Shown here piece after piece: positions 25,974-33,325 of a DNA stretch of 64,000 nt. This DNA comes from Streptomyces triticagri (GTDB lineage: Bacteria > Actinomycetota > Actinomycetes > Streptomycetales > Streptomycetaceae). Under the pieces are notes generated by a model. It ran no database searches and was not told the origin of the DNA. It worked only from the letters and a program-made list of their open reading frames with translations. How positions within the stretch are numbered: the first letter of the stretch is position 1; each line of letters starts with the position of its first letter. The DNA is taken from positions 26,285-90,284 of the forward strand of contig NZ_QUAK01000016.1 in assembly GCF_003429565.1 (NCBI RefSeq). Reading direction: 5' to 3'. Position numbers and translations under genes: made by a program.

Positions 25974-26783
25974 TCATGATGCGTCATCGGAGGCCGGCGT
26001 CGACGGCGGGATGTGCCGGTCGTGCGATCGCCGGGCGTGGGGCAGGCCGGATGTCTGGGGCGGGGGAGCGGACGCAGTGCGGCGCGCGTGCCAGTCGGAG
26101 CGCCGCAGATGCCGCTCGGGATCACGCAGTCCGGCGACCTTGCCCAGCGCGACGACATAGTCCCGCAACCGGTGCTGCAGCTCGCGCAGTTCCTCGCGAA
26201 AGGCGGCGTTCTCCGGCCAGGCCGCCTCGCCGCCCATCTCGCCGGCCTCCGACTCCTCCCACGTACGCAGTCGCGGGTGCCACTTCGACAGGAAGGGGGC
26301 GAGCTCGAAGTTCAGTATGTCGAGGACGAGTTCGTGGACCGAGTCGCCCTTCAGGGGCGGCGGAGGCGTGGAGCCGGACTCGATCGGCTCGCGGTACAGA
26401 TCGAAGAGGTTCTTCAGGGAGTTCAGCGCCTCGCGCAGGTTGCCCGTGTCGTCGTCCAGCGGACGGGTCGCCACCCGGGTGGCCGCCTGGAAGAACATGC
26501 GCAGGGCCGCCTGCCGCATGTCCGTGTTGGCGGTGAACGTCATCGCGTTCCCGGCCACACTGAGCTGCACCTCGGTGAGCTGGGCGGAACGACGGTAGAA
26601 GTGTGCCGCCAGTACGACGGTGACGCCCGCGAGCGCGCCGACCACCACGGACAGCAACTGACCGCCCGTCCGACCGATGGCGTACGCGGCGATCCCGACG
26701 ACGGCCCCCATGACACCGGCCAGCAGCGCTTTTGCCGTGATCCGGGGTCCGGGTCCGCTGCGCCAGGACTGCCGTGCCGCCAT
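25974..26783 (-). CDS. two-helix membrane protein sharing a domain with the TIR-STAND protein
   Basis: About 269 residues from ATG 26783 (MAARQSWRSG). Two membrane helices (about 18-37 and 43-62) with a short loop, then a cytosolic helical domain, about 92-220, that aligns with residues 575-703 of the TIR-STAND protein: TRV...GNLREALNSLKNLF, ELVLDILNFELAPFLSKWHPRLR, WPENAAFREELRELQ, LGKVAGL. The Arg/Ser/Pro-rich tail (230-269) is probably disordered. No known family was recognised. It precedes the TIR gene by 127 bp on the same strand, most likely one operon. The frame is open farther upstream into a TetR remnant, but that part is not counted. Confidence 0.72.
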   Translation of the reverse strand: MAARQSWRSGPGPRITAKALLAGVMGAVVGIAAYAIGRTGGQLLSVVVGALAGVTVVLAAHFYRRSAQLTEVQLSVAGNAMTFTANTDMRQAALRMFFQAATRVATRPLDDDTGNLREALNSLKNLFDLYREPIESGSTPPPPLKGDSVHELVLDILNFELAPFLSKWHPRLRTWEESEAGEMGGEAAWPENAAFREELRELQHRLRDYVVALGKVAGLRDPERHLRRSDWHARRTASAPPPQTSGLPHARRSHDRHIPPSTPASDDAS

Positions 26784-26989
26784 CGTGGAGTGCCTGCCTC
26801 GTGTCCGGGGTCGCGGTCGCGAGTGGGCGGCCGTGCGGGTGGTGTGCCGCAGCACGCCCCGCGGCGCCGACTCGCCGTCATCGTAGGCGAGTTGAGACAC
26901 GGGCCGATGCCGTTCCCGCCGCTCGGCGAGGCGCGGCCCCGGCCTCGGGGGTCGGCCGGCCGGCTCGGTGACGGCGGACGCGGCGGGAG

Positions 26990-27060
26990 CCGGTGCCGAG
27001 CGGGCCGCGATGAGGCCCTCGACGCCGAGCAGGAAGGTCTCGCACATACCGGCACCGGGT
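26990..27060 (-). pseudogene. C-terminal fragment of a TetR-family regulator
   Basis: Reading on the minus strand gives CETFLLGVEGLIAARS, which matches the C-terminal helix of the intact TetR proteins at 32633-33238 (HTFLVGVEGLLRER) and 34741-35349 (ETFLTGMERLLEV). No HTH or core domain precedes it; the sequence breaks off at about 27060, where a plus-strand fragment of another gene begins. The normal stop codon is not seen. Confidence 0.6.
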
Positions 27061-27063
27061 GAT

Positions 27064-27198
27064 GTCCTCGCCGGAGCCTCCGTCGTCGCGTCGGCAGGTG
27101 TCAACGAACCCTTCCTGGCCGGCGCGACCGGCTACGCGATCCCGGGCGGCATCTTCTTCCTCGTATCGGCCCTACGGCTGGGCCGCACCGCCGAGCAG
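27064..27198 (+). pseudogene. C-terminal fragment of DUF308-like membrane protein
   Basis: Plus-strand reading VLAGASVVASAGVNEPFLAGATGYAIPGGIFFLVSALRLGRTAEQ is almost identical to the last 45 residues of the intact protein at 35635-36195. At DNA level a 33-bp stretch (27130-27162 region) is identical. The first ~140 codons are missing; the fragment abuts the TetR fragment tail-to-tail, the reverse of the intact locus where starts face each other. Confidence 0.8.
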
Positions 27199-27218
27199 GG
27201 GGCTGAACCGCACCGGCC

Positions 27219-27340
27219 TCACAGGGCCATCAGACCGGCGCTCGTCTCCTCGAAGCCGCAGGCATCGAGGTAGTAGTACGGACGCAGACGGGCCTCGAAG
27301 AGAACTTCGGCGCGCTCGCCCCTGCGGACCGCAATCTCGG
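27219..27340 (-). pseudogene. C-terminal fragment of a GNAT-like acetyltransferase
   Basis: Minus-strand reading ending at TGA 27221-27219 gives RRGERAEVLFEARLRPYYYL then DACGFEETSAGLMAL. The Y/F-x-x-x-G-F-x-x-T-x-A-G-L ending is typical of GNAT N-acetyltransferase C termini. The acetyl-CoA P-loop (R/Q-x-x-G-x-G/A) is absent; the 5' end is replaced by a plus-strand XRE fragment. Confidence 0.5.
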
Positions 27341-27343
27341 CGG

Positions 27344-27490
27344 GAGATCACCGTCGACTGCGATGCACTCGCGCTCACCGACCGCGACCGGACACTCGTG
27401 CTCTACAGCGCGCCGCAGGGCTCCCCCGATGCCGAAGCACTGGCCCTGCTGAACGTACTGGGGGCGGAGGCCGGAGACTACCGCCGGTGA
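27344..27490 (+). pseudogene. C-terminal fragment of an MmyB-type XRE regulator
   Basis: Reading EITVDCDALALTDRDRTLVL then YSAPQGSPDAEALALLNVLG ending at TGA 27488-27490 corresponds to the last ~48 residues of the MmyB ligand domain in the intact regulators at 20600 (ALELTCQTLVDPGQSHLLLV) and 28722 ([20 protein letters not shown]). HTH and most of the ligand domain are missing. Confidence 0.7.
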
Positions 27491-27494
27491 GACC

Positions 27495-27537
27495 GCAGGG
27501 TCCGGCCACGGTGCACCACACCGTGGCTGGACCCTGC
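27495..27537. terminator. bidirectional hairpin terminator
   Basis: GCAGGGTCCGGCCACGGTG (27495-27513) pairs with CACCGTGGCTGGACCCTGC (27519-27537): 19-bp stem with one mismatch and a 5-nt loop. It is 12 bp from the ADH stop and directly after the XRE fragment. Confidence 0.88.
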
Positions 27538-27548
27538 GTGTCGCTTGC

Positions 27549-28592
27549 TCAGATCGTGGCGGTGTCGATCACGAAGCGGTAGCGCACGTCCGAGCCGAGG
27601 ACACGCTCGTACGCCTCGTTGATCTCGGCGGCCGCGATCAGCTCGATCTCGGCGCCCAGGCGGTGCTCGGCACAGAAGTCGAGCATCTCCTGGGTCTCGG
27701 CGATGCCGCCGATCGCCGATCCGGCGAGGATCTTGTTGCCGCCGATCAGGGAGAAGAGGTTGAGCGCGATCGGTTCCTCGGGCGCTCCGACGTTCACCAG
27801 CGCGCCGCCGACCTTGAGCAGGTTCAGGTACGCACCGAAGTCGAGCGGAGCGGAGACGGTGGACAGGATGATGTCGAAGCTGCCCGCGAGTTCCTCGAAG
27901 GTCTTCGGGTCACTGGTCGCGTAGTAGTGGTCCGCGCCGAGCCGGAGGCCGTCGTCCTTCTTGCGCAGCGACTGGGAGAGGACGGTGACCTCGGCGCCGA
28001 GCGCGTGGGCGATCTTCACGCCCATGTGGCCGAGGCCGCCGAGGCCGATCACGGCGACCTTCTTGCCGGGGCCGGCGCCCCAGTGCTTGAGCGGGGAGTA
28101 CGTGGTGATGCCGGCGCAGAGCAGCGGCGCCGCCACGTCGAGGGAGATGCCGTCGGGGATGCCGACGACGAAGCCCTCGGTGACGACGACCTTCTGCGAA
28201 TAGCCGCCGTAGGTGGGCTCGCCGTCCTTGCCGACGCCGTTGTACGTCTGGATGTTCCCCTCGAGGCAGTGCTGCTCGTGCCCGGACCGGCAGGGCTCGC
28301 AGACTCCGCAGGAGTCGACCATGCAGCCGACGCCGACGCGGTCACCGACCTTGAAGCGGGTGACGCCCGGGCCGACCTTCTCGACGATCCCGGCGATCTC
28401 GTGGCCCGGGACCATCGGGAAGATGGCTTCGCCCCACTCCTCGCGGGCCTGATGGATGTCGGAGTGACAGATTCCGGCGAACCGGATGTCGATCAGGACG
28501 TCGTGCTCACCGACGGTGCGGCGTTCGATGGTCGTGCGCTCCAGCGGGGCCTTGGCACTGGCAGCGGCGTATGCGGTAACAGTCGTGGTCAT
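27549..28592 (-). CDS. NAD(P)-dependent zinc alcohol dehydrogenase
   Basis: A 347-residue medium-chain dehydrogenase of the cinnamyl/AdhC type: catalytic zinc ligands in [15 protein letters not shown] and GHEIAG, structural zinc Cys cluster [15 protein letters not shown], and Rossmann motif [19 protein letters not shown]. Reduces or oxidises primary alcohols/aldehydes. The ATG before TTTVTAYA is used because the upstream reading belongs to another gene's antisense. Divergent from an XRE regulator with inverted repeats between. Confidence 0.93.
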   Translation of the reverse strand: MTTTVTAYAAASAKAPLERTTIERRTVGEHDVLIDIRFAGICHSDIHQAREEWGEAIFPMVPGHEIAGIVEKVGPGVTRFKVGDRVGVGCMVDSCGVCEPCRSGHEQHCLEGNIQTYNGVGKDGEPTYGGYSQKVVVTEGFVVGIPDGISLDVAAPLLCAGITTYSPLKHWGAGPGKKVAVIGLGGLGHMGVKIAHALGAEVTVLSQSLRKKDDGLRLGADHYYATSDPKTFEELAGSFDIILSTVSAPLDFGAYLNLLKVGGALVNVGAPEEPIALNLFSLIGGNKILAGSAIGGIAETQEMLDFCAEHRLGAEIELIAAAEINEAYERVLGSDVRYRFVIDTATI

Positions 28593-28624
28593 GGCCTCCA
28601 CACTGCGCCTGCCGCGCCCCGATC

Positions 28625-28702
28625 CGCAAAGAATCCGCAGGTCACCGCTTTGCGTACGTTCGCTGGTCCTACTACTGGCGGGGTCAGGCTCGCGAGCGTA
28701 CG
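28625..28702. promoter_or_regulatory. two inverted repeats in the ADH/XRE divergent region
   Basis: CGCAAAG (28625-28631) / CTTTGCG (28648-28654) is a perfect 7-bp repeat with 16-nt spacer. CGTACGTTCGC (28653-28663) / GCGAGCGTACG (28692-28702) pairs over 11 bp with one mismatch. Both lie within the 130 bp shared promoter region and may be sites for the adjacent XRE protein. Confidence 0.45.
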
Positions 28703-28721
28703 ACGGGGGACACTGGGGGAC

Positions 28722-29684
28722 ATGGACGAGAACGAAGCGGCTGCGACGGACCGCCCCGACCGCGCCGACAGGCCCGATCGCGCCGACCGGCCCGATCGCC
28801 CCGACCACCCGGAACACCTGGACCGCAGGGCCGAGCTCAGCGAGTTTCTGCGCACCCGAAGGGCCCGGCTCCAGCCGGAGGACGTGGGGATCAGCTCGCA
28901 CGGGCGCCACCGGCGGGTGCCGGGGCTGCGCCGCGAGGAGCTGGCCCAGCTGGCCGGGGTCTCGGTCGCGTACTACACGCGCCTGGAACAGGGCAACGGG
29001 CGCAACGTCTCGGCGGAGGTCCTCGACTCGATCGCCCGCGCCCTGCGCCTGAGCGACACCGAGCACGCGCACCTCGTCCATCTCGCCAGGCCCACCCGGC
29101 AGCAGCGCAGGCCCGCGGAGCAGAAGCGGCAGCAGCCGGTACGGCCCGCGCTGCGCCGGCTGCTCGACTCGCTGGACGGCGTGCCCGCGTACATCGCCGG
29201 TGCGCGCTCCGACATCCTCGCCTGGAACCGGATGGCGGCGGCGCTGTTCGGCGACTGGGGGCGGATGCCGAGGACCGACCGCAACTGGGCGCGGCTCACC
29301 TTCCTCAACCCGGACTACCGGGAGCTGTTCCTCGACTGGGGCTCCAAGGCGGCCGACATGGTCAGCTATCTGCGGCTGTACGCGGGCCGGAATCCGGAGG
29401 ACCCGGAGCTGTCCGCGCTGGTCGGCGAACTCTCGGTCAAGAGCGAGGAGTTCAGGAGGCTCTGGGCCACCCACGACGTGAAGGAGAAGGGCCACGGCGT
29501 CAAGCGCATGAGGCACCCCCTGGTGGGCGAACTGACCCTCGCCTACGAGACGTTGCACCTCCCGGACGACGACGACCAGTCTCTGTGCATCTACCACGCC
29601 GAACCGTCGTCGGCCTCGGCGGAAGCGCTGCAGCTGCTTGCCAGTTGGGGGGTCGACGAGGAGGCCACGCGCGCGACGTCGTAG
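28722..29684 (+). CDS. XRE family regulator, MmyB-type, with PDRAD-repeat N terminus
   Basis: A 320-residue regulator. The N-terminal ~35 residues are a low-complexity Arg/Asp/Pro repeat ([19 protein letters not shown]) not seen in the paralog at 20600. HTH follows ([46 protein letters not shown]), then the MmyB-like ligand domain ([51 protein letters not shown]). Divergent from the zinc ADH, which it probably regulates. Confidence 0.9.
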   Translation: MDENEAAATDRPDRADRPDRADRPDRPDHPEHLDRRAELSEFLRTRRARLQPEDVGISSHGRHRRVPGLRREELAQLAGVSVAYYTRLEQGNGRNVSAEVLDSIARALRLSDTEHAHLVHLARPTRQQRRPAEQKRQQPVRPALRRLLDSLDGVPAYIAGARSDILAWNRMAAALFGDWGRMPRTDRNWARLTFLNPDYRELFLDWGSKAADMVSYLRLYAGRNPEDPELSALVGELSVKSEEFRRLWATHDVKEKGHGVKRMRHPLVGELTLAYETLHLPDDDDQSLCIYHAEPSSASAEALQLLASWGVDEEATRATS

Positions 29685-29765
29685 GCGTGGTGCCGAGGTG
29701 CTCGGCTCGCACACCATGGCGTCGTCGCCGGCCGAGCTCTGCGCCGGAGCCTTCCTCGCTGCGCG

Positions 29766-30938
29766 TCAGCTCTCGTCCGTGTCGACGTCGGCGGGTGTCG
29801 AGGTGTGGCGCCAGTAGCCGGTCATGCGGACCCGGGTCCGGTCGATGCGGCGCTCGCGGCGCAGGTGCTTACGGATGGCCGCCATCGAGCGTGACTCGGC
29901 GCCGCCCCACGCGTAGACATTCCCGTCCGGGTGGTCGAGTGCGCGGACCGCGTCGTGGAGGAGCGTGGTGGTGCCGGCCGGCGCGTCGCCGCGGATCAGC
30001 CAGGTGACGTGGATGTCGGGCCGGTCGGGGAGCGGCAGGCGGTCGGCGTCGTCGCCGAGCTCGACGAACACGTGGGCCGGGGTGCCCTCGGGCAGGTTCT
30101 CGAGGATCACGCAGATCGCCGGCAGGCCGGTCTCGTCGCCCACGAGAAGGAGCCAGTCGGTGTCGGCCGGGGGCTCGTAGATCGTGCGCGGTCCCCAGAG
30201 CGCCACCGGGTCGCCCGGCGCCGCGCCGGCCGCCCACGTCGCGGAGGGCCCGGGCTCGGTGTGGGTGTCGTCGCCGATGCCGTGGAGCACGAACAGCATG
30301 TCGATCTCGGCGACTTCGGGCCGCCAGCGGCGCAGTGTGTAGTAGCCGCCGATCGGCCGGTCCTCCTCGGCGAACCGGCCGAAGTCCTCCTGCGAGAACG
30401 AGGAGTCGACGGTGAGTTCGGTCCGGCCCGCAGGCGGAGTCATGACGTAGATGAACTGGTCGTGCCCACCGGGTGTGTACGAGCCGAGGTCGCCGCCGCC
30501 GAAGGTGATCTGCTTGAAGATCGGGGTGACCTGCTCGACCCGTACGACCGAAGTGACGCGCGTACGGATGGCGTTGACCTGTTGCGCCTGGCGCTCGGGG
30601 GTGGTCGGCGCGGTGATGCCGAGGGCGTCCCGGGCACGGGCGGTGACCTCTAGGGTGAGCGACTGGATGTCGAAGAGCGTGGCGACGGGACGCGAGAAGG
30701 GCACCGCGGCCTCGTGGTGCACCCCGTCCTCGGTCGTGGCCCGCAGCGAAGGGCCGTGCACGTCGATGCCGGCGAACTTGGCGCTGTGCAGGTCGTCGCG
30801 GCCGAAGTGCGCGCGACAGACGATCTCGACGGCGTCGGCGTACGTCCCGTTGAAGTGCTCGACATAGCGCGGGTTGACCTCGGCCACCTCGTCGGCGATG
30901 GAGGACGGTCCGGTCGCCGCGGCGTCGTTCGTCGTCAT
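29766..30938 (-). CDS. siderophore-interacting protein (FAD-dependent ferric-siderophore reductase)
   Basis: About 390 residues. The C-terminal ~260 residues are a ViuB/SIP-type flavin reductase: RVTSVVRVEQVTPIFKQITFGGGDL, FAD-binding RPIGGYYTLRRW, LLLVGDETGLPAI and YAWGGAESRSMAAIRKHL. The N-terminal ~115 residues (YVEHFNGTYADAVEIVCRAHFGRDD) are a DUF2218-like domain that often precedes SIP domains. Function: releases iron from ferric siderophores by reduction. An IdeR/DmdR-type iron box lies immediately before the start codon, so it should be repressed by iron. Confidence 0.9.
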   Translation of the reverse strand: MTTNDAAATGPSSIADEVAEVNPRYVEHFNGTYADAVEIVCRAHFGRDDLHSAKFAGIDVHGPSLRATTEDGVHHEAAVPFSRPVATLFDIQSLTLEVTARARDALGITAPTTPERQAQQVNAIRTRVTSVVRVEQVTPIFKQITFGGGDLGSYTPGGHDQFIYVMTPPAGRTELTVDSSFSQEDFGRFAEEDRPIGGYYTLRRWRPEVAEIDMLFVLHGIGDDTHTEPGPSATWAAGAAPGDPVALWGPRTIYEPPADTDWLLLVGDETGLPAICVILENLPEGTPAHVFVELGDDADRLPLPDRPDIHVTWLIRGDAPAGTTTLLHDAVRALDHPDGNVYAWGGAESRSMAAIRKHLRRERRIDRTRVRMTGYWRHTSTPADVDTDES

Positions 30939-30939
30939 G

Positions 30940-30958
30940 TTAGGCAAGCCTATCCTCT
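30940..30958 (-). promoter_or_regulatory. IdeR/DmdR-like iron box
   Basis: TTAGGCAAGCCTATCCTCT closely matches the 19-bp DtxR/IdeR/DmdR consensus (TTAGGTTAGSCTAACCTAA) in its first 16 positions. It begins one base upstream of the siderophore-interacting protein's ATG. Confidence 0.82.
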
Positions 30959-31130
30959 GCTGCGAGCGCCCGGAGCGCTGGCTCGAAGGATCCGCGACGC
31001 TGTCCGCTCGGACGCGAGGTAATTGACGCCATGGCGGGAAAAATAAACGCGGTGTAGATTTTCTCCATGGGGGCGATCCGACCTCCCCTTCGTGCCCCTC
31101 CCTGGCCACATGACAACTTACGGAGGAACC

Positions 31131-31979
31131 ATGCAGAAGCAGAACTGGCTCATCACGGGCGTCAGTACGGGCCTTGGCCGCGCCATGGCCGAGGCCGCCC
31201 TGACGGCAGGACATTCCGTCGTCGGCACCGTGCGCTCGGAGGGCGACCTGCGCGCCTTCGAAGCTCTCGAGCCCGGACGCGCTCACGGCCGGATACTGGA
31301 TGTGACCGACAGCGAGTCCGTCTCCACCGTGTTCGCGGAGGTGGAGCAGAACGTCGGCGCGATGGACGTCGTGGTCGCCAACGCCGGCTACGGCCTCGAG
31401 GGCACCTTCGAGGAGACTCCGCTGACCGAGGTGCGGCGGCAGTTCGAGGTCAATGTGTTCGGGGCCATGGCCACGCTGCAGGCGGCCCTGCCGTACCTGC
31501 GCCGGCGTCGCCGCGGGCACCTGATGGCCGTCACTTCCATGGGCGGGCTCATGGCCGTGCCGGGCATGTCGGCCTACTGTGGCAGCAAGTTCGCCCTGGA
31601 GGGAGTTCTGGAGGCGCTGGGCAAGGAGGTCGCGCAGTTCGGGATCCACGTGACGGCGATCGAACCGGGCTCGTTCCGTACCGATTGGGCCGGACGCTCC
31701 ATGACGCGCGCCGGCCGATCCGTCGACGACTACGACGAGCTGTTCACTCCCATCCGCGAAGGGCGGAAGAAGGCCAGCGGGAACCAGTTGGGCAACCCGG
31801 CGAAGGCGGGCGAAGCCGTCGTGCACATCGCGTCGGTCGCTCAGCCACCCGCGCACCTCGTCCTCGGCTCGGACGCCCTGCGGCTGGTGACGGCCGCCCG
31901 TACGGCCGTCGACGAGGACATCCGTACGTGGGAGTCCCTGTCGCGGACGACCGACTTCGCCGAGGGTGCGCAGCTCTGA
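31131..31979 (+). CDS. short-chain dehydrogenase/reductase
   Basis: A 282-residue SDR: LITGVSTGLGRAMAEA (TGxxxGxG), VVANAGYGLEG (NAG), SMGGLMAVPGMSAYCGSKFALEG (Ser, YxxxK with Tyr-Cys-Gly-Ser-Lys). The ATG at 31131 has a strong RBS CGGAGGA; upstream in-frame ATGs lack one. Oxidoreductase of unknown substrate, 'SDR family/oxidoreductase' type often controlled by the adjacent TetR. Its stop overlaps the TetR start (TGATG). Confidence 0.92.
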   Translation: MQKQNWLITGVSTGLGRAMAEAALTAGHSVVGTVRSEGDLRAFEALEPGRAHGRILDVTDSESVSTVFAEVEQNVGAMDVVVANAGYGLEGTFEETPLTEVRRQFEVNVFGAMATLQAALPYLRRRRRGHLMAVTSMGGLMAVPGMSAYCGSKFALEGVLEALGKEVAQFGIHVTAIEPGSFRTDWAGRSMTRAGRSVDDYDELFTPIREGRKKASGNQLGNPAKAGEAVVHIASVAQPPAHLVLGSDALRLVTAARTAVDEDIRTWESLSRTTDFAEGAQL

Positions 31980-32593
31980 TGTCCGGCCACCACCCCGCGC
32001 GCGGCCGACGTGCCGGCGAACGAAAAGGCGACCTGCGGGAACGCGCCATTCTCGACACGTGCGAGACCCTCCTCGCGGAGAAGGGCTACGACGCCATGAA
32101 GGTCGGCGACATCGCCCAGGGCGCCGGCATCACTCGCGGAGCCCTGTATTTCTACTTCGGCTCCAAGCAGGAGGTGGTCGCGGCGCTCGTGGCGAGGACC
32201 GTCGAGCACCTGTGGGAACGATCCAGGGTCGCCGCGGAGACCACCGAGCCGCGCCAGGCCATCACCGCGGCCATGCGGCGGACCATCGAGCTGTGGGCCG
32301 AGCACGGCCTGGTCATGCGTACCGCGATCGATCTCTCGCTGACAGTGCCGGAGATCGGCGAACTGTGGAGCCACACGGCCGACTTGTTCATCGATGCCAT
32401 CCGGGCCGTACTCGAACGGGCCGGTGTTCCGGCGGGCGACGCACCGCACCAGGCATCGGCGATGGCACGCGCCCTGTGTTGGATGATCGAGCGGACCTTC
32501 TACCACGCCTCACAGGATTCCCCGGAGCAGCTGCAGCAGGCGTCCGCGACCTGTGAGCACATCTGGATGACAACCGCCGGCCTGACCGCCTGA
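31979..32593 (+). CDS. TetR family regulator (EthR-like)
   Basis: A 204-residue repressor: HTH in AILDTCETLLAEKGYDAMKVGDIAQGAGITRGALYFYFGSKQEVVAALV; the C-terminal domain AMRRTIELWAEHGLVMRTAIDLSL resembles the EthR/TetR_C_10 class. One-base overlap with the SDR gene upstream suggests coupling and that it regulates its own operon. Confidence 0.9.
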   Translation: MSGHHPARGRRAGERKGDLRERAILDTCETLLAEKGYDAMKVGDIAQGAGITRGALYFYFGSKQEVVAALVARTVEHLWERSRVAAETTEPRQAITAAMRRTIELWAEHGLVMRTAIDLSLTVPEIGELWSHTADLFIDAIRAVLERAGVPAGDAPHQASAMARALCWMIERTFYHASQDSPEQLQQASATCEHIWMTTAGLTA

Positions 32594-32602
32594 CCGCCTG
32601 AG

Positions 32603-32624
32603 CCCGGTGTCTCACCACACCGGG
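32603..32624. terminator. hairpin between two convergent TetR genes
   Basis: CCCGGTGT (32603-32610) and ACACCGGG (32617-32624), a perfect 8-bp stem with 6-nt loop, flanked by outer CTGAG/CTCAG arms. It fits the 39-bp gap between convergent genes. Confidence 0.75.
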
Positions 32625-32632
32625 TGTCTCGC

Positions 32633-33238
32633 TCAGGACACCTCCGCCTCGTAGGAGCCGGTGCGTTCCCGGAGTAGCCCTTCGACGCCCACGAGGAAGG
32701 TGTGGGCCACCAGTTCGGGGTCGAAGAGGCAGCCGGCCGCCATCGCGCCGTCCCTGAGCATGACGACGTGTCGTGCGGGCGGGTCGGCGGGTGCGTCGCC
32801 GGTGTGCGCCAGCAGGTCCGTCACGGTGTTCAGGAACCACTGGCGGTGGCCCAGGATGAACTGGTGAATCGGGTGGGCGGGATCGCCGTACTCGGCGGCC
32901 GCGTTGAGGAAGGCGCAACCACGGAAGCCGGGTGTGCGGATGCTGTCGGCGATGGACCGGGCGACGGCGAGGATCTGTTCGACGGGTGAGTCGCTGCTCG
33001 CCTGTGCGGCGGCGATCTGAGCCCGGATGCCCTGGTCGGCTTGGTCGAGGTAGGCGAGGACGAGGTCTTCCTTGCCCGAGAAGTGCCGGTAGAGAGTGGC
33101 CCGGGTGACCTTGGCCTCCGCCGTGATGCGGTCGATGCCGACGGAGTGGATTCCTTCCGCGTAGAAGATCCTGGTCGCGGTGGTGAGCAGTCGTGCTCTC
33201 GCTTCGGAGACGCCTCCGCTCTCTGGGCTTCGATTCAT
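32633..33238 (-). CDS. TetR family regulator, paralog A
   Basis: A 201-residue TetR protein: ARLLTTATRIFYAEGIHSVG then IDRITAEAKVTRATLYRHFSGKEDLVLAYL, then a TetR_C domain (SIRTPGFRGCAFLNAAAEYGDPAHPIHQFILGHRQWF). It is clearly paralogous to 34741-35349 (FYAEGIHSVGVDRI, FRGCAFLNAVAEYP). Divergent from a molybdopterin oxidoreductase whose promoter overlaps a 19-bp sequence also found upstream of paralog B. Confidence 0.92.
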   Translation of the reverse strand: MNRSPESGGVSEARARLLTTATRIFYAEGIHSVGIDRITAEAKVTRATLYRHFSGKEDLVLAYLDQADQGIRAQIAAAQASSDSPVEQILAVARSIADSIRTPGFRGCAFLNAAAEYGDPAHPIHQFILGHRQWFLNTVTDLLAHTGDAPADPPARHVVMLRDGAMAAGCLFDPELVAHTFLVGVEGLLRERTGSYEAEVS

Positions 33239-33260
33239 CCCGGCAGGCTACCAGACAGGG

Positions 33261-33302
33261 AGAACGTTCGGTCTTGACAGGGGTTCGTTCGGTCGCTGTA
33301 CT
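33261..33302 (+). promoter_or_regulatory. sigma-70-like promoter overlapped by TetR-type operator
   Basis: AGAACGTTCGGTCTTGACA (33261-33279) contains the palindrome GAACGTTC and ends in a perfect TTGACA -35 (33274-33279); TGTACT (33297-33302) is a -10 with 17-nt spacing. A second half-type site GTTCGTTCGGTC lies between -35 and -10. A TetR bound here would block RNA polymerase. Confidence 0.72.
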
Positions 33303-33325
33303 GATGCACAGGGGCGGAGGCGCCC

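Noticed and set aside
23711..26783. Thoeris system
   Set aside because: Thoeris needs ThsA (SIR2/SLOG or Macro/TM) with a TIR ThsB; here the TIR is fused to a STAND ATPase and the partner has no SLOG or SIR2 motifs.
25974..27104. Longer form of the two-helix protein starting 26 kb-side at 27104
   Set aside because: The extra N-terminal part reads through a TetR remnant and has no similarity; ATG 26783 gives a sensible two-helix start.
30939..31130. TTGACG at 31023 as a promoter for the SDR gene
   Set aside because: No -10 at acceptable spacing could be found.
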